Assembly: GCA_039680225.1 (NCBI GenBank)
Contig: JBDKTK010000316.1
Location: 1-6,814, forward strand
Origin: JBDKTK01 sp039680225
GTDB lineage: Bacteria > Desulfobacterota > Syntrophia > Syntrophales > UBA4778
DNA: 6,814 nt
Direction: 5' to 3'
Part shown: piece after piece, positions 1-4,732 of the stretch
How positions within the stretch are numbered: the stretch's first letter is position 1
Layout of the letters: the number at the start of each line of letters is the position of its first letter
Position numbers and translations under genes: made by a program
The notes under the pieces: generated by a model
The model's input: only the letters and a program-made list of their open reading frames with translations
Databases searched by the model: none
What the model was told of the DNA's origin: nothing

Positions 1-2
1 CC

Positions 3-116
3 AGGGTGGTCCACCTGCGGGTCTTTTCCCTCACCCACGACCACGACGACGAAATCACCAGGGCCGCCGAAAAGGCCCTTGGAGCGCCGGGCGGCGGGCC
101 GGGGACGAATATCTAA
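3..116 (+). CDS. 3' end of an unrecognised protein (partial)
   Basis: Only the last 37 codons are in the window, in an open frame ending at TAA (114-116). The visible tail contains VVHLRVFSLTHDHDDEI followed by an Ala-rich helix and a Gly/Pro-rich end (GAPGGGPGTNI). The pattern of a beta strand, then an acidic stretch, then an amphipathic helix at the extreme C-terminus resembles the small C-terminal domain of fold-type I PLP enzymes, but this is too short to assign a family. Seen: open frame and stop. Inferred: everything about function. The terminator palindrome just downstream has its T-tract on the opposite strand, so it serves the convergent gene better than this one. Confidence 0.45.
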   Translation, partial: RVVHLRVFSLTHDHDDEITRAAEKALGAPGGGPGTNI

Positions 117-142
117 AAAAGGGCGACCGGCCGGTCGCCCTT
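115..142 (-). terminator. Rho-independent terminator of the nitroreductase gene, built on a perfect palindrome
   Basis: GGGCGACCGGCCGGTCGCCC at 121-140 is a perfect 20-nt palindrome, extended by AA/TT to 24 nt. Read on the - strand it is followed by six T residues (A-run at 115-120), the classic intrinsic terminator layout, placed about 24 nt after the stop of the gene at 166-804. On the + strand the T-tract is weak (TTATA). The same 20-mer recurs identically at 6726-6745 and with two changes at 4496-4515, so it is also a dispersed repeat. Confidence 0.75.
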
Positions 143-165
143 ATACCATTAAGATTATTCCTTAA

Positions 166-804
166 CTATTTCGGATATCCTACAGTCTGGCACAGGATGA
201 CCTTCTGGTCGGACCGCAGCTTCATTGCCTTTTCCAGGGCGGGGCCGTCAAACCAGGCGCGGATGACCGTGCCCAGACCATCGGATGCGCAATACAGGTA
301 GACGTTCTCGGCCATGAAACCCGTGTGGGCGGCGGAATAGCGCAGCTTGTCGGCGTCCGAGGCATTTGTCATTTTAGAGTAATCAGCTACGTAAATCAGG
401 TTGAGCGGGGCCTTGCCGACGAAGTCCTGCCGGCCGGTAAGCGCCCGCAGGTCCTTGTCGACCACGGGCTTGAGCGTGTTTGCCCTGGCATCATAAAGGA
501 AAACCCCCTCCGGCAGAGCGGCATAAACATCCATCCCCTGCTTGTTGTTGGCAGTCGGAACGGTGCGCTTGCCGTCCGGCCTGTTTATTCCCCAGGCGGC
601 CCACAGCAGGTTGGAGAGCGCCTGGGGCGACAGCTTGCGGTCGCTGAGGTCGCGCGTGGAATGCCTCTCGCTCAGGCACTGCATGAGCGGTTTCCCTCCC
701 GTCATTTGCGGCTTCGGCAGCTTGATCGTGTCTGCAGCGCCCGTCCCGATCACCGACAGGAAAAACACCAATGCCGTTGCCATAGCATATGCAGCGTATT
801 TCAT
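166..804 (-). CDS. Exported nitroreductase-family (SagB/ThcOx-like) protein
   Basis: The protein has 212 residues. An N-terminal signal peptide (MKYAAYAMATALVFFLSVIG, cleavage probably near TGAA/D) implies a periplasmic location. The mature part has the nitroreductase-type layout: a short segment ending in ERHSTRDL with the Ser-Thr-Arg typical of the FMN-phosphate binding end, then LSPQALSNLLWAAWGINRPDGKRT, a region beginning DVYAALPEGVFLYD, and a C-terminal GFMAENVYLYCASDGLGTV helix followed by a closing QTVGYPK. Members of the family bind FMN and transfer hydride from NAD(P)H or other donors; the natural substrate of the exported subgroup is not known to me. The start at 804 is preferred over an upstream ATG at 843 because GGGAGG lies 8-9 nt before it and the signal peptide starts there. 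It is a single gene with its own terminator at 115-142. Confidence 0.85.
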   Translation of the reverse strand: MKYAAYAMATALVFFLSVIGTGAADTIKLPKPQMTGGKPLMQCLSERHSTRDLSDRKLSPQALSNLLWAAWGINRPDGKRTVPTANNKQGMDVYAALPEGVFLYDARANTLKPVVDKDLRALTGRQDFVGKAPLNLIYVADYSKMTNASDADKLRYSAAHTGFMAENVYLYCASDGLGTVIRAWFDGPALEKAMKLRSDQKVILCQTVGYPK

Positions 805-908
805 AATATTTGCCTCCCGGAGAGTTGTTGGTTCCAGGGACAATTTACAATAGAATCATATCGAGGGACAGATGAATTTACGGAGGGTTTGTAAGAGAGG
901 CTATAAAG

Positions 909-941
909 AAGGGGCCCCCGCCGAATGAACGGGGGCCCCTT
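909..941 (-). terminator. Hairpin terminator of the small membrane protein gene
   Basis: AAGGGGCCCCCG (909-920) and CGGGGGCCCCTT (930-941) form a perfect 12-bp stem around a 9-nt loop. It begins 4 nt after the TGA stop (946-948) of the - strand gene. The downstream - strand sequence TTCTTTATAG provides a broken T-tract, so the terminator is good but not ideal. Such a strong stem may also block read-through the other way. Confidence 0.75.
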
Positions 942-945
942 TACA

Positions 946-1221
946 TCAGCCAACCAGCCCTTTGATAAGGTCAACGACCGGAGCGGTGAAGAGGGCTATC
1001 ATCACGGTGTACAGGGCGAAGGAGCCCATCGCTTCCGTCATGTAGATCCTCTCGTACTTATGTTTGAGGCTCACGATTATCAGACCCCCGATGATCAGCG
1101 CCCCGAGATGGAAGAAGGGGAAGTTTCCTCCGCCTGTCGCCATCTGCTCGGCTACTGCAAAGGTCGCTGTTCCCAGCACCACGAATGCGGCCACGATCAG
1201 AGTTGAAAGGATTCTTTTCAT
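946..1221 (-). CDS. Small two-helix membrane protein of unknown function
   Basis: This 91-residue protein is not one I recognise. Residues 1-24 look like a cleavable signal peptide (Lys-Arg start, hydrophobic core, AVA/E cleavage site). A Gly-rich linker (MATGGGNFPFF) follows, then a hydrophobic segment at about residues 37-52 (HLGALIIGGLIIVSL), a charged loop (KHKYERIYMTE), and a second hydrophobic segment at about 67-86 (FALYTVMIALFTAPVVDLI). The Lys/Arg-rich loop should face the cytoplasm, placing the processed N-terminus and the short C-terminus outside. The start is supported by AAGGAGG 8 nt upstream. The gene is monocistronic, with a hairpin terminator right after its stop and a sigma-54-like promoter upstream, suggesting condition-dependent expression. 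It could be a subunit of a membrane complex, but nothing in the window shows this. Confidence 0.75.
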   Translation of the reverse strand: MKRILSTLIVAAFVVLGTATFAVAEQMATGGGNFPFFHLGALIIGGLIIVSLKHKYERIYMTEAMGSFALYTVMIALFTAPVVDLIKGLVG

Positions 1222-1275
1222 TTTCTTTGCCTCCTTTCCCTTGCGGGGGGTTTTTTTCTCTTTGACTTCTATATA

Positions 1276-1291
1276 TGAAAATCCCGTGCCA
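1276..1291 (-). promoter_or_regulatory. Putative sigma-54 (-24/-12) promoter for the small membrane protein
   Basis: The - strand reads TGGCACGGGATTTTCA, matching the sigma-54 consensus TGGCACG-N4-TTGCA at all defined positions but one (T for G in the -12 element). The predicted start near 1265 would give a leader of about 45 nt containing the AAGGAGG site. A sigma-70 reading (TATATA near 1271-1276) lacks a good -35. The mismatch falls in the conserved GC of the -12 box, which lowers certainty. Confidence 0.4.
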
Positions 1292-1393
1292 GAAACTGCC
1301 CGAATCGCCGATCCATCCCAAGAGCGTGATTTTATGAACGAATTTTGAAGCCAGCGAAATACTCCGGCTGGAGCGGGCGTGAATTACTGAAAT

Positions 1394-1419
1394 GAAACGT
1401 TAAAGGTGTTTAAAGTTTC
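1394..1419. promoter_or_regulatory. Imperfect inverted repeat, possible operator
   Basis: GAAAC-G-TTAAA-GGTG-TTTAA-A-GTTTC forms two 10-nt arms with one mismatched pair (G1399/A1414) around a 4-nt centre. It sits 26 nt before the TTGACA hexamer of the putative promoter of the MerB-like gene. Its size and symmetry suit binding by a dimeric regulator. It has no T-tract and lies too far from the - strand gene to be its terminator. The role is inferred only from position. Confidence 0.3.
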
Positions 1420-1445
1420 GTTGTGACTCAATCCTCTCTTAGGTA

Positions 1446-1474
1446 TTGACAGCCACCCGGTAACATACAAAAAT
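1446..1474 (+). promoter_or_regulatory. Possible sigma-70 promoter for the MerB-like selenoprotein gene
   Basis: A perfect -35 hexamer, TTGACA, is at 1446-1451. The -10 is weak: TACAAA at 14-nt spacing or AAAAAT at 17-nt spacing. If used, it gives a leader of roughly 85-90 nt. A poor -10 next to a perfect -35 would suit activator-dependent transcription. Confidence 0.3.
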
Positions 1475-1568
1475 TTTCTTATCCTCCTCCCACGCTCTCC
1501 TTTCCCGGGCATGGACCTCCCGGCGGCAGATACCGCCACGCAGTAGAATAAATTCACCAGGAGGCATT

Positions 1569-2270
1569 ATGGCTGATAAGAAGCAGCTGGACAGGGTATA
1601 TTCTTTTATCACCAGGTACATGGTGGATAAGGGCCGGGCGCCGTTTTACACGGAGATTGCCGAGGAACTCGGCCTGCCGCCGGCCAGGGGCCGCCAGGCG
1701 CTCCACGACCTCATCGAGACCGGCGTGCCCGCATGGCTCTTTCCGAACACGGATCACATCAGCGCTTTTTCACCTTTCAGCAGCCTTCCCACCCAATACC
1801 GGATTACGGTCGGGGGGGAACAGAAATGGTACGGGCAGTGAGGGTTTGAATCGCTGGCGGTCAGCTGGCTTTTCAAGGGAAAGAAAGTGATGATCGAGGC
1901 CCCCTGCCTCGACTGCGGCGCCCCGGTCCGCATCGACATGCAGGACGGGAAGATCAGGAGGACGGAGCCGGATAACCTCGCGGCATACACATCCGTGCCT
2001 TTCAGCAAGTGGTTCAAAGACCTGCCCTATTCCTGAAGCACGATGAACCTCTTTCGGTCGAAAGAGGATGTGAAGAACTGGAGCGGCTTCCGGGAAGGCA
2101 CCGAGGAAGGGATTCTCGATCTGCCGGCAGTGCTTGAATTGATTTCCGGCGACCTGTTCACGAGAAGGCTGGAACCGGACTATGTCTCGCACTTCCAGGA
2201 ATACATCGGCAAGTTCGTCTCCGCCGTCTCCGGGATGGGGAAGAAATTCTGGTCGGCAGGGCCCGCCTGA
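1569..2270 (+). CDS. saoL: MerB-like organometallic lyase with two in-frame UGA selenocysteine codons (selenoprotein)
   Basis: One frame runs from ATG 1569 (AGGAGG 4 nt upstream) to TGA 2268-2270, broken only by TGA at 1839-1841 (residue 91) and 2034-2036 (residue 156). Decoded as selenocysteine it gives 233 residues. Residues 1-60 look like the MerB N-terminal winged helix (YTEIAEELGLPPARGRQALH). KWYGQ-U-GFESLA aligns with MerB YAW-C96-ALDTL; EAPCLDCGAPV aligns with MerB SSHCAATGAPV; PYS-U-STMNLFRS aligns with MerB SF-C159-CHVHFFAS. Spacing agrees: 65 residues between the Sec codons against 63 between the MerB cysteines. MerB Asp99 corresponds to Glu94. MerB cleaves carbon-mercury bonds using Cys96, Asp99 and Cys159; selenolates at the cysteine positions would bind soft metals strongly. 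Both UGAs have SECIS-like hairpins. The symbol saoL is from memory of the proposed SAO family and was not checked. A doubly mutated pseudogene is the alternative, but unlikely. Confidence 0.87.
1842..1876 (+). promoter_or_regulatory. Putative bacterial SECIS element for UGA 1839 (Sec91)
   Basis: Directly after the UGA, TTGAA (1846-1850) pairs with TTCAA (1872-1876). Above an internal loop, GCTG (1853-1856) pairs with CAGC (1862-1865), leaving the apical loop GCGGU. Counting the U of UGA as 1, the loop G-U falls at 22-23; in E. coli fdhF the conserved pair is G23-U24, read by SelB. The stem is weaker than that of the second element because of the asymmetric internal loop. Confidence 0.6.
2048..2067 (+). 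promoter_or_regulatory. Bacterial SECIS element for UGA 2034 (Sec156)
   Basis: CCTCTTTC (2048-2055) and GAAAGAGG (2060-2067) form a perfect 8-bp stem closed by a GGUC tetraloop (2056-2059). The GGUC loop is the same as in the E. coli fdhF SECIS. With the U of UGA as 1, the loop spans 23-26, against 22-25 in fdhF. It lies wholly within coding sequence, as bacterial SECIS elements do. The codons through the stem still encode LFRSKE, which matches the MerB family, so fold and protein are both constrained. Confidence 0.8.
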
Positions 2271-2279
2271 CCGGGCTAT

Positions 2280-2319
2280 ATTGCAGGGTGCATTACGCTG
2301 CGCCAACGCATCCTGCAAT
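2280..2319. terminator. Hairpin between convergent genes, REP-like, possible bidirectional terminator
   Basis: ATTGCAGGGTGC (2280-2291) pairs with GCATCCTGCAAT (2308-2319) over 12 bp with one G-T pair; the 16-nt loop contains TTACGCTGCGCCAACG. It starts 10 nt after the stop of the MerB-like gene and ends 10 nt before the stop of convergent rubrerythrin. T-tracts are short on both strands (ATTCATTT on +, ATATAG on -), so termination is plausible rather than certain. The GGTGC-TTACGCTGCGC-AACGCA pattern resembles a palindromic repeat common in many bacterial genomes. Confidence 0.55.
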
Positions 2320-2328
2320 TCATTTACA

Positions 2329-2823
2329 TTACACGACCTCCTTGTACATCTCCGGCGGGCTCTGACAGTTCGGGCAGGCCTCCGGCCGTTTGCCTTCCTC
2401 CACCCAGCCGCAGTTCTGGCAGACGTAATATTTCGTCCGCTGGTCGTTGGCCATTTCGGACAGGGCAAACTTGTAGAGCTTTGCGTGGCGCTCCTCGGCG
2501 TTGCGGGCCTTGGTGAACGTCCAGATCGCGTCCTTGAGGTTCTCGGCCCAGGCCTGTTTCAGGAATTGGGCATAGGCAACCTCGTTGACGTATGTCTCCT
2601 TTTCAAAGGAAAGCTTCAGGTTCTCCTCGGTTGTCCCGACCCTGTCCAGGTGGGCAAAGCCGTTCTGGGCGTGCACCTTCTCCGCCTCGGCGATGGCACG
2701 GAACAGGCTGGCGATCTGGGGATAACCCTCCTCGTCCGCTTTCTTCGCGAAAGCGAGCAGGCGGAAGTAAGCCTTTGCTTCCCCTACAAATGCCTGATAT
2801 AGATTTTCCTTTGTATCGGCCAT
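2329..2823 (-). CDS. Rubrerythrin
   Basis: The protein has 164 residues. It has a ferritin-like four-helix diiron domain (about residues 1-130) followed by a rubredoxin-like domain with a mononuclear Fe(Cys)4 site (CQNCG at 135-139, CPNC at 150-153). Diiron ligand motifs are visible: E15 in GEAKAY, E48-x2-H51 in EAEKVH, E76 in KETY, and E111/H113 region in NAEERH. Rubrerythrins reduce hydrogen peroxide in the cytoplasm of anaerobes using electrons from rubredoxin or NAD(P)H-linked reductases. By eye alignment, the extra glutamate of classical rubrerythrin (Glu97 in the Desulfovibrio enzyme) falls on Val79 (ETYVNE instead of ETYE), so this may belong to a variant subgroup. The start is supported by GGAGG 9 nt upstream and a promoter with a consensus -10. 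It is divergent from the PhzF-like gene and convergent with the MerB-like selenoprotein gene. Confidence 0.93.
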   Translation of the reverse strand: MADTKENLYQAFVGEAKAYFRLLAFAKKADEEGYPQIASLFRAIAEAEKVHAQNGFAHLDRVGTTEENLKLSFEKETYVNEVAYAQFLKQAWAENLKDAIWTFTKARNAEERHAKLYKFALSEMANDQRTKYYVCQNCGWVEEGKRPEACPNCQSPPEMYKEVV

Positions 2824-2849
2824 TTTTAATTACCTCCGGTTTTTGAGAG

Positions 2850-2876
2850 ATTATAGGGTATTTTCGCCGTATTCAA
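2850..2876 (-). promoter_or_regulatory. Sigma-70-like promoter of the rubrerythrin gene
   Basis: The - strand has a perfect -10, TATAAT (2850-2855), with TTGAAT (2871-2876) at 15-nt spacing or TATTGA at 17-nt spacing as the -35. It gives a leader of about 20 nt containing the GGAGG site. The 76-nt divergent gap to the PhzF-like gene means the two promoters must be close or overlapping. Confidence 0.55.
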
Positions 2877-2899
2877 TAACATTCTTTTCGGAGAGGCAA

Positions 2900-3703
2900 A
2901 TGAAGATCTACCAGGTGGACGCCTTCACGGACAGGCGATTTGCGGGAAACCCCGCCGGGGTGTGCATTCTGCCGGGTTCCCAGGGCGAAGAAGGTGAAAA
3001 ATGGATGCAGGATGTCGCACGGGAAATGAACCTTTCCGAGACGGCATTCATTTTTAAGAAGGACGGCGCTTTCAGCCTGCGCTGGTTCACTCCCGCGGTG
3101 GAAGTCGACCTGTGCGGCCACGCCACCCTGGCGTCGGCGCATATACTGTGGGAGACAGGCATTGCGGACCGGCGGGCCGCGATCCGCTTCGATACGCGCA
3201 GCGGCCCGCTGTTCGTGAGATGGGCCGGGGCGGAGAAGGAAGGCTGGATCGAGATGGACTTCCCGGCCGAGCCGGAAGCGGCTGCCGCGTGCCCGGCAGA
3301 GCTTAAGCAGGCGCTGGGCGTCGAACCGCTGTATTGCGGGAAGAACCGTTTCGATTACCTGCTGGAAGTTGAATCAGAAGACATTGTCCGGGGCCTGCGG
3401 CCCGATTTCCGGCTGCTTGCGGCAGTTGGCATGCGGGGTGTAATGGTGACCGCCCGTTCCGGGCAGGCCGGTTTTGATTTCGTCTCGCGCTTTTTCGCCC
3501 CGGCCGTCGGCGTGGATGAAGACCCGGTGACGGGCTCATCGCACTGCTGTCTCGGCCCATACTGGGAGAAACGCCTGGGCAGGAACCCCCTCACGGGCCT
3601 CCAGGTATCGGCCCGCGGCGGGGTCGTCAAGGTGAAAAACTCCGGGAACCGTGTCCTGATCAGCGGTAAAGCGGTATCGGTACTGAAGGGGGAGCTTGTT
3701 TAG
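2900..3703 (+). CDS. PhzF-family isomerase/epimerase
   Basis: The protein has 267 residues, a normal length for the family. The start at 2900 is chosen over an upstream in-frame ATG at 2843 because GGAGAGG precedes it by a few nt and the conserved N-terminus begins there (MKIYQVDAFTDRRFAGNPAG). The two-lobed diaminopimelate-epimerase-like fold is indicated by MNLSETAF with the catalytic-type Glu47, RWFTPAVEVDLCGHATLA with His74, and DEDPVTGSSHC with Asp208 and Ser213. In Pseudomonas PhzF the key residues I recall are Glu45, His74, Asp208 and Ser213, so the active site looks intact. Phenazine PhzF isomerises trans-2,3-dihydro-3-hydroxyanthranilate, but most homologues lie outside phenazine clusters and have unknown substrates. 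There are no other phz genes here, so only the family can be given. Its last 44 nt overlap the convergent gene at 3660-4229. Confidence 0.9.
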   Translation: MKIYQVDAFTDRRFAGNPAGVCILPGSQGEEGEKWMQDVAREMNLSETAFIFKKDGAFSLRWFTPAVEVDLCGHATLASAHILWETGIADRRAAIRFDTRSGPLFVRWAGAEKEGWIEMDFPAEPEAAAACPAELKQALGVEPLYCGKNRFDYLLEVESEDIVRGLRPDFRLLAAVGMRGVMVTARSGQAGFDFVSRFFAPAVGVDEDPVTGSSHCCLGPYWEKRLGRNPLTGLQVSARGGVVKVKNSGNRVLISGKAVSVLKGELV

Positions 3704-4229
3704 ACTGCGGCTGCTGGTATTCGGGGTAACCCTGCGGCACGGGTACGGGCATCAATATCTCTTGCGCCTCTTTCGGTTCCGGAGTGCCGGTCAGGGTATT
3801 GACCAGTTTGTCTGTCGCGGACCCGGGGACTACGCAGTACCAGCCTGAGGCGGCCTGCGTGATCGCCAGCTGGTTCCCCTGCATGTCGTATACGGACGTG
3901 GAGACGATCCGGTAGTTTCTCGACTTCACATTTATCTCGTAAACCTGGACTGTCTGGGACCAGTTCTGAAGCACACCAGCGGGGAATCCCATTGCAGCAA
4001 GGTTAGCGAGCTCCTTGTCCCGGCAGTCGTTGCTCCAGCCCGTCTTCAGGACGGGAACCCTGACCGTATTCGCGTCCTGCACGGCGCAGCGGTCCTCGTC
4101 ATACATCAGCGAGCAGTCTCCCCCCATGGTCCAGCCGAATATTTTCCAGTTCTGGCAGTATGCCGGAGACGGAAAGAAAGCAGCCAGCCCGAAAAAGAGA
4201 CACGCGGTCAATACGGCGGCTCGTTTCAT
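3660..4229 (-). CDS. Secreted Adhesin_E-like protein
   Basis: The protein has 189 residues with an N-terminal signal peptide (MKRAAVLTACLFFGLAAFF, cleavage probably near AYC/Q). No standard lipobox is seen. The mature part begins QNWKIFG and carries VYEINVKSRNYRIVSTSVYD, a short DMQGNQL turn, then WYCVVPGSATDKLV. This order (YEI-x-K-x-R-x-YR-x-x-S, D-x-x-G, then VPGS near the end) is what I know from the surface-adhesin protein E family (PF16747), named for a Haemophilus adhesin; most environmental members are uncharacterised. The usual Cys after EIN is Val here. The C-terminal 40 residues are Pro/Gln-rich and low complexity (VPVPQGYPEYQQPQ). The start is supported by AAGGGAG 6 nt upstream. 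The last 14 codons and the stop are antisense to the end of the PhzF-like gene. Function is inferred only from family resemblance. Confidence 0.75.
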   Translation of the reverse strand: MKRAAVLTACLFFGLAAFFPSPAYCQNWKIFGWTMGGDCSLMYDEDRCAVQDANTVRVPVLKTGWSNDCRDKELANLAAMGFPAGVLQNWSQTVQVYEINVKSRNYRIVSTSVYDMQGNQLAITQAASGWYCVVPGSATDKLVNTLTGTPEPKEAQEILMPVPVPQGYPEYQQPQSKQAPPSVPIPLYR

Positions 4230-4495
4230 AATGTTCTCCCTTCAGATTTATTTACCCTTGCGAAAGATTGTTCCTCCAAACACCCTTATCCGGACAATCG
4301 GCAGAACCATGTATTTTGGGGATTCGAGAAGGATGAAAAGGAGCGGAGGAAAGGATTACGAGCCCTGATAACCTGCTTCCGCCACCTCTGCGAAAGCAGG
4401 GGTCCGGGTCCTTTGAGAGAGTCTGCAAATTACCGGCTCCCCGCTGCAGCCTGCCCTTTCGAGGGGATGGAGGACGGATGCTTCGTACAGCGCAG

Positions 4496-4562
4496 GGGCT
4501 ACCGGCCGGTCGCCTCTTTTTTTTCGAATCCCCCTTTTCTAAAGGGTGTACATGGGGGGATT
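4496..4562. repeat. Composite palindromic repeat, copy upstream of the Kelch gene
   Basis: The first half (4496-4515) is the window's 20-mer palindrome with two changes, followed by T8 (4517-4524). The second half is AATCCCCC (4527-4534) paired with GGGGGATT (4555-4562), with an inner CCCTTT/AAAGGG. The same two modules in the same order occur at 6726-6775. Read on +, the first half still looks like a working terminator. Confidence 0.7.
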
Positions 4563-4618
4563 TTCAAGCTCCCGCTATCAACAAAAAATTCAGATATTTA
4601 AGCAGACTTCCACCAAAA

Positions 4619-4657
4619 AGTTCCGATCTAAATGATGGAACTCTCGCCTGTTTTTTT
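4619..4657 (+). terminator. Weak hairpin plus T-run
   Basis: AGTTCC (4619-4624) pairs with GGAACT (4637-4642), with ATC/GAT possibly extending the stem. Eight T residues follow only 7 nt later (4650-4657). There is no gene just upstream, so it could be a leader attenuator of the Kelch gene or a relic. Confidence 0.25.
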
Positions 4658-4714
4658 CGCAAACAAGTTACCGGCTTATCGCGCTCCATGCCTGTTGCCG
4701 CTGGTTTAACCGGA

Positions 4715-4732
4715 CGCTGTAAGATTACAGCG
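4715..4732. promoter_or_regulatory. Palindrome upstream of the Kelch gene, possible operator
   Basis: CGCTGTAA-GA-TTACAGCG consists of two perfect 8-nt arms around 2 nt. The compact symmetry suits a dimeric regulator better than an RNA hairpin, whose loop would be too tight unless the inner pairs open. It lies about 270 nt before the Kelch start and just upstream of the AT-rich presumed promoter stretch. Confidence 0.3.

Larger units (their letters stand above)
1222..1568. other. Divergent intergenic region with regulatory signals
   Basis: No convincing gene is seen here. It lies between the divergent small membrane protein and the MerB-like selenoprotein gene. It holds the sigma-54-like promoter (1276-1291), an imperfect inverted repeat (1394-1419), a TTGACA hexamer (1446-1451), and a short GC hairpin GGCGG/CCGCC (1522-1537) in the presumed leader of the selenoprotein gene. 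An 11-codon ATG frame at 1511-1546 has no ribosome binding site and is not called. Confidence 0.6.

Noticed and set aside
325..894. 189-residue + strand open frame opposite the nitroreductase
   Set aside because: It is antisense to a clear family member, and its composition is that of a shadow frame.
1511..1546. An 11-codon leader peptide before the selenoprotein gene
   Set aside because: It has no ribosome binding site and no recognisable attenuator arrangement.
1569..1841. A complete 90-residue winged-helix protein ending at TGA 1839
   Set aside because: The frame continues with MerB-like sequence right after the TGA, the TGA sits on a catalytic cysteine position, and a SECIS-like hairpin follows.
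2043..2270. A separate 75-residue gene starting at ATG 2043
   Set aside because: There is no ribosome binding site for it. It is in phase with the upstream part and is the C-terminal third of the MerB-like protein.
1569..2270. Alternative genetic code (TGA as Trp or Gly), or a pseudogene with two nonsense mutations
   Set aside because: Other genes here end in TGA and use TGG for Trp. Two random stops hitting both catalytic cysteine codons, each followed by a SECIS-like hairpin and with no frameshift, is much less likely than selenocysteine.
2268..2270. A third selenocysteine codon at the terminal TGA
   Set aside because: The MerB-like domain is complete. The next codons run into the intergenic hairpin and the convergent rubrerythrin, and the hairpin there does not have a SECIS-type loop at the right distance.
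1770..2468. 232-residue - strand open frame
   Set aside because: It has Arg/Pro-rich shadow composition, no ribosome binding site, and covers two well-supported genes.
4496..4562. CRISPR array or insertion sequence ends
   Set aside because: There are only a few dispersed palindromic copies, with no spacers at regular distance and no transposase gene in the window.
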